Below are positions 50,757 through 60,041 of a stretch of DNA of 64,000 bases, one piece after another. Location: the NCBI RefSeq assembly GCF_002387245.1, contig NZ_DGLD01000010.1, forward strand, positions 1 through 64,000. The letters are read 5' to 3'. The position numbers and the translations under genes were made by a program. Below the pieces are notes generated by a model. The model worked only from the letters and a program-made list of their open reading frames with translations. It searched no databases and was not told the DNA's origin. Each line of letters begins with the position of its first letter. The stretch's first letter is position 1. This stretch comes from Brevundimonas sp. UBA4553. Lineage in GTDB: Bacteria > Pseudomonadota > Alphaproteobacteria > Caulobacterales > Caulobacteraceae.

Positions 50757-52613
50757 TCAGTCGGCCTCGCGCTCGATCACGGCTTCGCGCGGGGCTTCGT
50801 CCTCATTGACCAGCCGCCCTTCGCGCGCCGGCTTGATGTAGGGTTCGGGCTGCGGCGTCACGGCGTTGCCGCGCATCAGCGCCCGCCCCGCGGTCAGCCC
50901 CCCGGTGAGTTGCAGGTCCAGGCGTGCGGCGTCGCGGCGACGCACCTCAGCCACCGTGTCCGCCGCCTCGTCCTCGGACACGCCCAGATCCACCAGCACC
51001 GCTTCGCCGAATTTCAGCGCCGACTCGAACGTCTCGCGGATGTGATAGTCGACCCCCGCCTCGATCAGGCGCAGCGAATGCCCCCGGTCAAAGGCCCGCA
51101 CGAACAGCTTCACGCCCGGAAACTCCGACTTCACCAACTGCACGATGCGATCGGCGGCCTCAGGCTTGTCGACGCAGACCAGGACCGCCTCGGCCTTGCC
51201 CGCCCCCGAGGCTCGCAAGGTATCCAGACGCGTGCCGTCGCCGTAGTAGACCTTGAAGCCGAAATTGCCGGCCGCCTGGATCATCTCCACGTCGTTCTCG
51301 ATGATCGACACGTCCACGTCGCGCGCCAGCAGGGGCTGCGACACCACCTGGGCGAAGCGGCCGAAGCCGATGATCAGCACCTGGCCGCGCAGACCGTCCG
51401 CCGAGTCCACGCCCTCGGCGTCTTCAGGCGACAGCCCTGCCTCCTTCGGCAGCCAGCGCTTCATGGCCAGCGTCGTCAGCGGGGTCAGGGCCATGGACAG
51501 GATGACGATGGCCGTCAGGGCCGCGCTGGCCTGACCGTCGATCACCCCGCCCGCCGCCGCCGCGCCATACAGGACAAAGGCGAACTCGCCGCCCTGAGCG
51601 AACAGGGCCGCCCGCTCGATCGCCTCGTGATGACGCGCCTTGAACACCCGCGCCACGATGTAGATCACCAGGGCCTTGACCAGCATGAAGGCCAGCAGGC
51701 CCGCCACCACGACGCGCCAGTCAGCAATCACCACCCCGATGTCCAGCGCCATGCCGACCGACAGGAAGAAGAGCCCCAGCAGGATGGCGCGGAACGGCTC
51801 GACGTCCGCTTCCAACTGGTGCCGGAAGGTCGAATCTGACAACAGCACCCCGGCCAGGAAGGCGCCCATGGCCATCGACAGGCCGACCTCGTTCATGATC
51901 CAGGCCGTGCCCGCCACCACCAGCAGAGCGGCCGCCGTCATCACTTCGCGCCCGCCGTTGCGCGCCAGGAAGCGGAAGGCCGGATTGATGGCGTAACGCC
52001 CGGCGACCAGCACCCCGGCCACCGCCGCGACCGCCAGGCCGATGGTCTGCCACAGCGGCGTGGCGCTCTCGCTCGCCGTCCCGACCGAGGCGGCCAGGAT
52101 GGCGACGATAGCCAGCAGCGGCACGATGGCCAGGTCTTCGAACAGCAGGATGCTGACCGCCCTCTGACCCTGCGGCGTCGGCAGGTCGCCCCGCTCCTCC
52201 AGCATCTGCACGATGACGGCGGTCGAGGACATGACGAAGCCCATGGCCCCGACGAAGGCCACCGGCGCCGACACCCCCGCCGCCATGGCCACCAGGGTCA
52301 GGGCCAGACCCGCCAGCCCGACCTGGGCCGCGCCCAGGCCGAAAATCTCGTTCCTCATCCCCCACAGGCGCTTGGGCCGCATCTCCAGACCGATGATGAA
52401 CAGGAAGATGACCACGCCGAACTCGGCGACGTGCAGGATGGTCTCCGGCTCGCGGAACAGGGCCAGACCGAACGGGCCGATGGCCGCGCCCGCCGCCAGA
52501 TAGCCCAGCACCGAGCCCAGCCCGATCTTGCGAAAGACCGGCACCGCCACGACCCCCGCCGCCAGCAGAGCCGCCACATGGCCCAGATCCAGTCCCGTCG
52601 CCGCGTCGGCCAT
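50757..52613 (-). CDS. KefB/KefC-type monovalent cation:proton antiporter
   Basis: This 618-residue CPA2 transporter has about 12 membrane segments (GSVLGYLAAGAAIGPFGLAL, FEDLAIVPLLA) and a cytosolic RCK/TrkA-N domain from residue about 400 (LIIGFGRFAQVVSQPLL, IIENDVEMIQAAGNFG, YYGDGTRLDTL). It probably exports potassium for protons under electrophile or pH stress. No KefF or KefG ancillary gene adjoins; the FMN reductase nearby is separated by pncB. Confidence 0.88.
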   Translation of the reverse strand: MADAATGLDLGHVAALLAAGVVAVPVFRKIGLGSVLGYLAAGAAIGPFGLALFREPETILHVAEFGVVIFLFIIGLEMRPKRLWGMRNEIFGLGAAQVGLAGLALTLVAMAAGVSAPVAFVGAMGFVMSSTAVIVQMLEERGDLPTPQGQRAVSILLFEDLAIVPLLAIVAILAASVGTASESATPLWQTIGLAVAAVAGVLVAGRYAINPAFRFLARNGGREVMTAAALLVVAGTAWIMNEVGLSMAMGAFLAGVLLSDSTFRHQLEADVEPFRAILLGLFFLSVGMALDIGVVIADWRVVVAGLLAFMLVKALVIYIVARVFKARHHEAIERAALFAQGGEFAFVLYGAAAAGGVIDGQASAALTAIVILSMALTPLTTLAMKRWLPKEAGLSPEDAEGVDSADGLRGQVLIIGFGRFAQVVSQPLLARDVDVSIIENDVEMIQAAGNFGFKVYYGDGTRLDTLRASGAGKAEAVLVCVDKPEAADRIVQLVKSEFPGVKLFVRAFDRGHSLRLIEAGVDYHIRETFESALKFGEAVLVDLGVSEDEAADTVAEVRRRDAARLDLQLTGGLTAGRALMRGNAVTPQPEPYIKPAREGRLVNEDEAPREAVIEREAD

Positions 52614-52798
52614 CGCTTACCCTTGTCTCAAGCTTGAACCTCCATTGTGGGGGCGAAGCGTCGCGATTGCGAGGGGCGAAGCTGTCGAGACGTCGGTGCC
52701 ACACCTGCCCCCAGTCGACGTCCCCGCGAAAGCTTCGCCACAGTTCCGCCGAACATCGTCATGCTAGTTGTCATTGCAGGGATGGAGGAGATCGTTCG

Positions 52799-54709
52799 AT
52801 GCCCAACCGCAAACCGCCCAGACGCCACCCGGCGCCGATGACCCTGGCCGCCGTCGCCGCCCTGATGACCGCCGCGCCCGCGCCGGTCATGGCCGCGCCC
52901 TTCCCCCAATCTGTCAGAGACGGAGCCCCGACCGACGCCGCCTGTCGCGAGTTCGGGTTCAGCCTGACGCCGCCCGCGCCGCCGCCCCTCCTGCACCGGA
53001 CTTCGCCGTCGCCCGCCCCATCTGTCGCGATCCCGCCGGCCCGGAAGCAGGACCGGGTCGAATACAGCGGCCCGCCGGTCATCCTGCCCGGACCGCCGCC
53101 TCCACCGCCCCCGCCTCCGCCCGCCCCCCCGGCGCCGCCGCGCCCCGCGGTCATCTCGACCACGCCGGACGGCCGAACCACCGTGGACGGCGCGGTCGTC
53201 AGCGGCTCCCGCATCGTATCCCAAACGGCCGGTTCGCGGGTTCGGCCCGTCCCCGCCCCCGCCCCTGCTCCAGCCCCAACCGAGCGCTATCCCGACGCCA
53301 CGCCGAACCCGGTCAAGCGCACGGCGGAACAGCCCGTCTCGACCTTCTCCATCGACGTGGACACCGCCGCCTACGCCAATGTCCGCCGCTTCATCGATCA
53401 GGGTCAGACCCCGCCGCGCGACGCCGTTCGCGTCGAGGAAATGGTCAACTACTTCGACTACGGCTACGCCCGCCCCACCTCGGCGGCGCGTCCGTTCGCC
53501 GTCTCCACCGCGGTCGCCGCCTCGCCCTGGTCGCCGGGCCGCCAGATCGTCCATGTCGGGCTCCAGGGCTACGAACTGCCCGAGGGCCAGCGCCGTCCGC
53601 TGAACCTCACCTTCCTCGTCGACGTCTCCGGCTCCATGCGCAGCCCGGACAAGCTGGACCTCGCCAAGCAGTCGATGAACCTGATCATCGACCGTCTGCG
53701 GCCCCAGGATCGCGTCGCCGTGGCCTATTACGCCGAGGGGGCCGGCACGACCCTGGCCCCCACCTCGGGCAATGAGAAGCTGCAGCTGCGCTGCGCCGTC
53801 GCCTCGCTGCGAGCCTCCGGCGGCACGGCGGGCGCCACCGGCATGACCAACGCCTATGATCAGGCCCAGTCCAGCTTCGGCCGCGACAAGGTCAACCGCA
53901 TCCTGATGTTCACCGACGGCGACTTCAACGTCGGCGTCACCGACGACAAACGGCTCGAAGACTATGTCGCGGACAAGCGCAGGACGGGGATCTACCTGTC
54001 CGTCTACGGCTTCGGGCGCGGCAACTATCAGGACGCGCGGATGCAGGCTATCGCCCAGGCTGGCAACGGAACCGCCGCCTACGTCGACGACCTGAACGAA
54101 GCCCGCCGCCTGTTCGGCCCGCAGTTCGACAAGGGCGCCTTCCCCATCGCCGACGACGTCAAGATCCAGGTCGAGTTCAACCCCGCCCGCGTCGCCGAAT
54201 GGCGGCTGATCGGTTACGAAACCCGTCTGCTTAACGAGGAAGACTTCAACAACGACGCCGTGGACGCCGGCGAGGTCGGCTCGGGCGCGTCGGTCACCGC
54301 CCTTTATGAAATCACCCCGGTCGGCGGACCGACGCAAATTCCGGAGCGTCGCTATCCCGATAACCGCATCACCACCGGCGGGGGCGATCCGAACGGCGAG
54401 ATCGGTTTCATCCAGGTCCGCTACAAGCAGCCCGGCGCCGCCCGGTCCGAACTGATCCAGCAGGTCCTGGCCAACCCCGCGGGCGACCACGTCAGCGCCC
54501 AGCCGCCCGAGGCGACGCGCTGGGCCATCGCCGTCGCCGCCTTCGCCCAGAAACTGCGCGGCGATCCGTGGATGAGCGCCGACTACGGCTGGGACGCCAT
54601 CCTTGAACAGGCGCAGGGCGCGCGCGGCGACGACCTCTACGGCGACCGGGCCGAGTTCGTGCAACTGGTCCGGGCCGCGCGGACCCTGCCCGAGCGATCC
54701 ACGCCCTGA
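52799..54709 (+). CDS. exported von Willebrand factor A protein, YfbK-like
   Basis: This 636-residue exported protein has a signal (cleaved near VMAAP), a proline-rich linker of ten consecutive prolines at about residue 98-107, and an N-terminal YfbK-like domain (STFSIDVDTAAYANVRRFID). A VWA domain has MIDAS residues in FLVDVSGSM and FTDGDFNVG (about residues 275-440), and a DUF3520-like C-terminus follows (EIGFIQVRYKQPG to WDAILEQA). A GGAGGAG site precedes the ATG. VWA domains usually bind a partner through a metal ion; the ligand is unknown. Confidence 0.85.
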   Translation: MPNRKPPRRHPAPMTLAAVAALMTAAPAPVMAAPFPQSVRDGAPTDAACREFGFSLTPPAPPPLLHRTSPSPAPSVAIPPARKQDRVEYSGPPVILPGPPPPPPPPPPAPPAPPRPAVISTTPDGRTTVDGAVVSGSRIVSQTAGSRVRPVPAPAPAPAPTERYPDATPNPVKRTAEQPVSTFSIDVDTAAYANVRRFIDQGQTPPRDAVRVEEMVNYFDYGYARPTSAARPFAVSTAVAASPWSPGRQIVHVGLQGYELPEGQRRPLNLTFLVDVSGSMRSPDKLDLAKQSMNLIIDRLRPQDRVAVAYYAEGAGTTLAPTSGNEKLQLRCAVASLRASGGTAGATGMTNAYDQAQSSFGRDKVNRILMFTDGDFNVGVTDDKRLEDYVADKRRTGIYLSVYGFGRGNYQDARMQAIAQAGNGTAAYVDDLNEARRLFGPQFDKGAFPIADDVKIQVEFNPARVAEWRLIGYETRLLNEEDFNNDAVDAGEVGSGASVTALYEITPVGGPTQIPERRYPDNRITTGGGDPNGEIGFIQVRYKQPGAARSELIQQVLANPAGDHVSAQPPEATRWAIAVAAFAQKLRGDPWMSADYGWDAILEQAQGARGDDLYGDRAEFVQLVRAARTLPERSTP

Positions 54710-54710
54710 C

Positions 54711-55799
54711 CTATTTCTGGCGCGGGCCGTCCAGCCCCTCGTCGGTCGATTCCAGTCGACCGGCGCGGCGGGCCCGCATCGACCGCGCCAGTTCCTCGGC
54801 GGCTATCCTCACCTCGGCCTGGATGTCACGATCCTTGTCCAGAGCATCGTGGCTTGTGGCGTAGGGCTCGAAATAGCCGATGTAGCGGTCGATCTCGGCG
54901 TCGGGTCCGGCGGGGATCAGCTTCATCGACTTCAGCCAGTCGGCCACCGAGCGGCGCACGTTCTCGGCCCCCTCTACGTCGCCGTGCGCCACCACCGCAA
55001 AGGTGCGGCCCGCCAGATGCCGGGGATAGTCCCAGCCCTCCAGCTCCACCGCCTTGGCCTTACTGGCGTCCTTGCCGTGGGTCAGGGTCGGATCGGGATT
55101 GCCGCCGTCGGCGCAGACCAGCCGGTCAATCATCAGCTTCAGCGAGCTGGAGGTCTGATACCAGTTGACCGGGGTGACGATGAAAACCCCATGCGCCTCG
55201 ACCCACAGGGGATAGATGTCGTTCATCCAGTCATGAACCTGCCCCAGGGAATAGTTGGGATAGCAACTGCATGGCCAGTGACACAGCGCCGCCGCCGTTG
55301 AGAAGCAGGCCTTGCAGGGATGGATTTCGCGTCCGTACTCCGAGGCCAGACGCGACAGGTCCAGCACCGTCGTCTCGATCCCGGCCGACTTCAGCGCCGC
55401 CTCAGCAATCTGGGTCAGCCGCCAGCTCTTGGACATTTCGCCAGGACAGGTGTGCTCCGACCGCGACGAGCCGTTGATCAGCAAGGCGCGCAGCGGGCCC
55501 TTGGCGTCGTCGTGCCGCCCCTGCGCCGCCTCGATCGCCGCATGAGCGTTGATCCAGTCGATCGACAGGTCATAATCGGGATCGGCGTAGCCGGCGCCGG
55601 CCTTCTGCGTCACCGGGCTCTTGCGACCCTCTATGTAGCCGTCCCAGGCCACGGCGGCGACTTGATCAAGGGCGTCGCGCATCTTGTCGAAGGCCGGGTC
55701 CTGATACTGGCTCAGATAGCGCGTGATGAAGTCCTCCCGCGACAGTTCCGGCGAGGGCATCCCCTTGCGCGGTTCGGGCGTCTTCACGGCATCGGTCAT
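54711..55799 (-). CDS. NADPH-dependent FMN reductase-like flavoprotein with cysteine cluster
   Basis: This 362-residue protein has a flavodoxin-like domain in residues about 100-330 (ALLINGSSRSEHTCPGEMSKSW, FIVTPVNWYQTSSSLKLMIDRL listed by key segments). A six-residue Cys set lies in HPCKACFST and CHWPCSCYP (residues about 162-182). The first 95 residues form an extra helical region. The Cys set could bind iron-sulfur or another metal. It converges on the VWA gene with a one-base gap. Confidence 0.78.
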   Translation of the reverse strand: MTDAVKTPEPRKGMPSPELSREDFITRYLSQYQDPAFDKMRDALDQVAAVAWDGYIEGRKSPVTQKAGAGYADPDYDLSIDWINAHAAIEAAQGRHDDAKGPLRALLINGSSRSEHTCPGEMSKSWRLTQIAEAALKSAGIETTVLDLSRLASEYGREIHPCKACFSTAAALCHWPCSCYPNYSLGQVHDWMNDIYPLWVEAHGVFIVTPVNWYQTSSSLKLMIDRLVCADGGNPDPTLTHGKDASKAKAVELEGWDYPRHLAGRTFAVVAHGDVEGAENVRRSVADWLKSMKLIPAGPDAEIDRYIGYFEPYATSHDALDKDRDIQAEVRIAAEELARSMRARRAGRLESTDEGLDGPRQK

Positions 55800-55939
55800 G
55801 GGCGGTTCTCCGGACGATCGGCTTCTGGCCTAACGACAGGCGCTGGGCGCCGTTCCGCGACGATGGCCCGCCGGAACCGGGCCCGCCCGTGCGGGTTCCT
55901 CCCGTCAAGCCTGACAAACCGTCGGCAAGGGAGAGACGC

Positions 55940-56353
55940 ATGAAAATCCGCGACGTGATGAGCAAGGACGTGCAGGTGGCCCGTCCCAACGACACCATTC
56001 AGGAGGTGGCCGCCCGCATGGCGGCGGGCGATTTCGGCTTCATTCCCGTGGCCGACGGCGAGAACCTGGTCGGGGCCATCACCGACCGCGACATCGCGGT
56101 GCGCGCTGTGGCGTCCGGCGCCGCCCCGAACGCGCGCGTGGTCGAATTCCTCAGCCGCGACGCCCTGGTCGTCCGCGCCGACGACGATCTGAAGGCCGCG
56201 CTGGATCTGATGAGTTCGCGTCAGGTGCGCCGTCTGCCCGTGGTCGACAAGGACGGCCGTCTGGTCGGCGTGGTGTCGCTGGGCGACCTGTCGACGCGGG
56301 TCAAGGAACGCTACGCCGGCGAGGCGCTCGAAGAGATCTCCCGCCCTTCCTGA
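55940..56353 (+). CDS. two-CBS-domain protein
   Basis: This 137-residue protein is two CBS repeats (IRDVMSKDVQVARPNDTI and VVEFLSRDALVVRADDDL, each ending in a GDL/DRDI strand). Such stand-alone pairs bind adenosyl nucleotides and may signal energy state. A GGGAGAG site precedes ATG 55940, which is preferred over an in-frame ATG 17 codons upstream. Confidence 0.85.
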   Translation: MKIRDVMSKDVQVARPNDTIQEVAARMAAGDFGFIPVADGENLVGAITDRDIAVRAVASGAAPNARVVEFLSRDALVVRADDDLKAALDLMSSRQVRRLPVVDKDGRLVGVVSLGDLSTRVKERYAGEALEEISRPS

Positions 56354-56443
56354 CCTTCGGCCGTTCATACCCCGCTAACTACGTCGCGGAACCCGACGAT
56401 AACGGCTCGTGCGCCAAGCTGACCCTTCGCAAGGAGAATCCGC

Positions 56444-57022
56444 ATGGCGCGCGCGCAGTTCCAGAAGGGCCAGAAGGTCTGGGTCGAAAGCGTCGGCGCC
56501 TGGGCGCAGATCGAGAAGGTCCAGCCCATCTGGGCCAAGGGGTTCGATGAGCCGGTCCGTATCACCTACGATGTGGGTCTGGGCCGGGAGTTCACCGCCG
56601 CCGAACTGCAGATGCCGGCCGAGGACGCTGCAGCGACCGCCCTGGGCGACTGGCGCATCCTGCGCGCCCGCAACAAGTGGCAGGAGCCGGCCGACTGCGC
56701 CCACCACCCCTTCCCGGGCAGCTATCCGGTCGTCGTCACCGACAAGGCCGACTGGGGCGGCTGGCGGGTGCCCGGCGCCGAATACGACCGCGACCCCGAA
56801 CGCATCGAGTTCCAGTCCCGCCTGATCGCCGCCGCGCCCGACCTGATGGAGCTGGCTCGCGAGCTGGTGGAGACCGTGTCGGAATCGCCCGAGGACGCGC
56901 CGCCGGAAAGTGTTCGCATGGCGCGTCGTGCGCGCGATATCCTGCGCCAGATCACCGACGTCCTGGCCCCGCCCGTGGACGCCCCGCGCACCCCGGCCGG
57001 CGCCGCCGAAGAAGCCGCCTGA
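56444..57022 (+). CDS. hypothetical protein with KOW/Tudor-like start
   Basis: This 192-residue protein begins MARAQFQKGQKVWVESVGAW, followed by AQIEKVQPIWAKGFDEPVRI, a short beta-rich segment, and a C-terminal amphipathic helix (about 120-180). There is no recognised family. The length, codon use and ribosome-binding site (AAGGAG, nine bases before ATG) mark it as a genuine gene. No function is assigned. Confidence 0.75.
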   Translation: MARAQFQKGQKVWVESVGAWAQIEKVQPIWAKGFDEPVRITYDVGLGREFTAAELQMPAEDAAATALGDWRILRARNKWQEPADCAHHPFPGSYPVVVTDKADWGGWRVPGAEYDRDPERIEFQSRLIAAAPDLMELARELVETVSESPEDAPPESVRMARRARDILRQITDVLAPPVDAPRTPAGAAEEAA

Positions 57023-57135
57023 GTCATTCCTGCATCTGTTCGCCTGCAAGGTGAAAAGCCCGCCACGCCGGGCCTCGACAGGAATCCGCGACGCAGCCTA
57101 GATTCCCCTCTGCTGTTCAGGATGAGAGGATCGGC

Positions 57136-59526
57136 TTGCAGGGCAAGGAGCGCCGCAGCTATCAGCCGGGCCGCCGGGCTTCGGATCAGACCACGCGCGG
57201 GAGCCTGCCGTGGGTGCGCGTCCTGCTGCTCGCCATCGCCCTGGTCATCACCGCCTACGCCCTGCTGGTCGTCCGGGACGACGGCCGCCCCCGCCGCGAG
57301 GCCCAGGCGGTCCGCCTTGAGGCCCTGAGACTGGAGGCCCAGCGCGCCGCCGGCCAGATCACCGCCCGCCTCGCCCTGACAGACCGCGCCCTCGATCTCA
57401 TCGCCCGCGATCTGGCCGAGCAGCCTGCGCAGGCGGTCGAGGCCCTGGACCGCGCACGTATCGTCGCCCCCGACGCCGGCTTCGTGGTCAGCGACGCCGC
57501 CGGGGGTGTCGTGGCCGCCGCCGGCGGCAAGGCGGAGGCCTCGACGCGCGCCGCCTCCGGCTATGCGCTACACGACAACGCCCTCCTGACCCGTCGCCCG
57601 CTGGGGGATGGCCGCGCCCTGTCGGCCCGCACCCCCTTGCCGTCGCTCAAGGCCGATCTGGGCGGCGCCGGCCTCAGCCTCGTCCCCGCCGGCCAGGCCC
57701 CCGCCGACGCCGACCGGCCGACCCGGGACGCCGAGGGGCGCCTGCGCCTGACCGCCTCGGCCCCCGTCGGCGCCTCCGGTCATGCCGTCGTCGCCTCCAT
57801 GCCCGTCGCGGGCGGCCTGTCCGCCTGGCTGGACGACGCCTGGATGGTGGCCGGGCCGCTGCTGCTGGTCCTGCTGATGCTGGCCGTTCTGGCGGTGCAG
57901 AACTGGCGTCAGACCCGCGCCGGTCGCCAATGGGCCGACACCGAGCGTCGCTTCCGCGTCGCCGTAGAAGCCGCCCGTTGCGGCGTCTGGGAATGGGATC
58001 TGGCGCGCGGCGAGGTGGTCCTGTCCGACTACATGGCCGCGATGCTCGAGGTCGAGCCGGGCCAGGCCCTGACCACCCAGGCCCTGATCGAGAAGGTCCA
58101 CCCCCGCTATCGCGAGACCCTGGTCGACGCTCTGGACCGGGCCGCCGCCGACGGCGTCTTCGACGTCACCTTCCCCGTGCCTCTGAAATCGGGGGGCGTC
58201 CGCTGGATCGACGCGCGCGGCCAGTCGCGCCAGTCCCGTCGAGACGCCGGCTTCACCAGCCTGCTGGGCGTGGCCCTCGACATCACCGAGGCCCGCCGCT
58301 CCAAGGCCCAGGCCCAGGCCGCCGAGAACCGCCTGCGCGACGGCATCGAGAGCGTGTCCGACGCCTTCGTCCTGTTTGACCGTCAGGGTCGCCTGATCCT
58401 GTGGAACCAGGCCTTCCAGGACGCCTTCGCCTTCCCTGCCGGCGTCGTCCGGCGCGGAGCCCAGAAGGACGCCCTGAACCTCATCGCCGCCGAGGCCGTC
58501 AAGGCCGAGCACCCTTCCGCCAGCGGCCGCGCGGGCGTGCGCGAGGTGGAGCTAAAGGACGGCCGCTGGCTGCAGATGGCCGAGCGCTTCACCGGCGACG
58601 GCGGCACCGTGGTCATCGCCGCCGACATCACCGTCATCCGTCGCCAGGAGGCCGAACGCCGCCGCGCCGCCGATGAACTGCGCGGCATGGTGGCGGCGCT
58701 GGAGGACCGTGAGGCCAGGCTGTCCCTGCTGGCCCGCAAGTATGAAGTCGCCATGACCCGCGCCGAGGCCGCCAATCAGGCCAAGTCCGAGTTCCTGGCC
58801 AATATGAGTCACGAACTGCGCACCCCGCTGAACGCCATCAACGGCTTCTCCGAGATCATGGCCGGCGAGATGTTCGGCCCCCTCGGCGACCGCCGCTACA
58901 AGGGCTACGCCGCCGATATCCACCAGTCGGGCCAGCATCTGCTCAGCCTGATCAACGACATCCTCGACATGGCCAAGATCGAAGCCGGCAAGCTGACCCT
59001 GCACTATGAATCCGTGTCCCTGAACAGCCTGTGCAACGACGCCATCCGCCTGATGCGCGGCAAGGCGATGGAGTCCGGCCTGACTCTGGGCCTCGTCGCT
59101 CCCGAGGCGGTGCAGATCGAGGCCGACCATCGCGGCCTGAAACAGGTGATGCTGAACCTGATCTCCAACGCGGTGAAGTTCACGCCAGAGGGCGGCGCCG
59201 TCACCGTCACGCTCGCCCCCCACGACGCCGATCACGTGCGCGTTTCGGTGACCGACACGGGCATCGGCATCGCCGCCGCCGACCTGGACCGCCTGGCCCA
59301 GCCCTTCGAGCAGGTCGAGGGCCAGCACTCCAAGACGACACAGGGCACCGGTCTCGGCCTGGCCCTGACCAAGTCGCTGATCGAACTTCACCGCGGCCAC
59401 ATGACTATCGAAAGCGAACCCGGCCACGGCACCACCGTCTGGTTCGACCTCCCCATCCGCGCCCCCGAGGGCGCCATGGCCCCGCTCGGCGCCGCCCCCC
59501 AGCGGGTTCAGGCGCAGGCGGCCTGA
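57136..59526 (+). CDS. PleC-like hybrid-less PAS histidine kinase
   Basis: This 796-residue inner-membrane kinase has a helix at about 27-48, an external sensor loop, a second helix at about 240-262, two PAS domains (about 275-395 and 400-510), a coiled linker and a kinase core. The phosphorylated His559 sits in FLANMSHELRTPLNAINGF; NLISNAVKFTPEGG, DTGIGIAA and GTGLGLAL are the N, G1 and G2 boxes. The core resembles PleC, the Caulobacter cell-fate kinase/phosphatase. The start is TTG 57136 with GAGAGGA upstream. No receiver domain is present. Whether it is PleC itself is uncertain. Confidence 0.83.
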   Translation: MQGKERRSYQPGRRASDQTTRGSLPWVRVLLLAIALVITAYALLVVRDDGRPRREAQAVRLEALRLEAQRAAGQITARLALTDRALDLIARDLAEQPAQAVEALDRARIVAPDAGFVVSDAAGGVVAAAGGKAEASTRAASGYALHDNALLTRRPLGDGRALSARTPLPSLKADLGGAGLSLVPAGQAPADADRPTRDAEGRLRLTASAPVGASGHAVVASMPVAGGLSAWLDDAWMVAGPLLLVLLMLAVLAVQNWRQTRAGRQWADTERRFRVAVEAARCGVWEWDLARGEVVLSDYMAAMLEVEPGQALTTQALIEKVHPRYRETLVDALDRAAADGVFDVTFPVPLKSGGVRWIDARGQSRQSRRDAGFTSLLGVALDITEARRSKAQAQAAENRLRDGIESVSDAFVLFDRQGRLILWNQAFQDAFAFPAGVVRRGAQKDALNLIAAEAVKAEHPSASGRAGVREVELKDGRWLQMAERFTGDGGTVVIAADITVIRRQEAERRRAADELRGMVAALEDREARLSLLARKYEVAMTRAEAANQAKSEFLANMSHELRTPLNAINGFSEIMAGEMFGPLGDRRYKGYAADIHQSGQHLLSLINDILDMAKIEAGKLTLHYESVSLNSLCNDAIRLMRGKAMESGLTLGLVAPEAVQIEADHRGLKQVMLNLISNAVKFTPEGGAVTVTLAPHDADHVRVSVTDTGIGIAAADLDRLAQPFEQVEGQHSKTTQGTGLGLALTKSLIELHRGHMTIESEPGHGTTVWFDLPIRAPEGAMAPLGAAPQRVQAQAA

Positions 59527-59527
59527 A

Positions 59528-59854
59528 ATGCTGATTGCGATGCTGGCGATAGCGGTCTTGCAGACCGACACGCCCCAGGAGGATTTTCCCAGAGGCGCTT
59601 TCGTCACAGTGCAATGTGTCGCCGGGCCGAACAACGCGGCCCGTGACTGCCGCGCGCTCGAAGCCAGCCACCCCGGCCAAGGCTTCGAGAGCGCGGCTAT
59701 TGCGGCGGTCAGTCGTGGGCGGATCGGCCAGCGTCAGGGCGTCGCGGTGGGTCAAGCCTTCCGGATTAAGATCAACTTCCGCCTCGATGACGGAGGCGCC
59801 CCGCCCGCCCCGCCGCCACCCAGCGACGCCGAGGCGCAGCCCAACGCAAACTGA
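59528..59854 (+). CDS. small exported TonB-C-like protein
   Basis: This 108-residue protein has a short hydrophobic N-terminus and a segment, SAAIAAVSRGRIGQRQGVAV to FRIKINFRL (about 55-90), with the pattern of a TonB C-terminal domain. A Pro-rich tail follows. It begins two bases after the kinase stop. No TonB membrane anchor is seen, so it may act as a periplasmic fragment or be unrelated. Confidence 0.6.
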   Translation: MLIAMLAIAVLQTDTPQEDFPRGAFVTVQCVAGPNNAARDCRALEASHPGQGFESAAIAAVSRGRIGQRQGVAVGQAFRIKINFRLDDGGAPPAPPPPSDAEAQPNAN

Positions 59855-60041
59855 CCGGCTGCCCGGCTTGGCCACCAACGCCTGACTTCGGCGCGAAAGC
59901 CTCGGACTGCAATCGACCCGTTGCGGACCTTAGATGAGCTGCGGCTTTGGCCGGAAGATGCCGTCCGCGATTTGGTGCGCAGTTTGACGAGGCCTTCCTG
60001 GTCTGCCTCGACAACTGGGTGAAGGGATGGGCAAATAGCGG

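Noticed and set aside
53093..53150. Proline-codon repeat in the VWA gene as a possible recombination or simple-repeat element
   Set aside because: It is an in-frame proline-rich linker common in exported VWA proteins and shows no repeat unit beyond codon bias.
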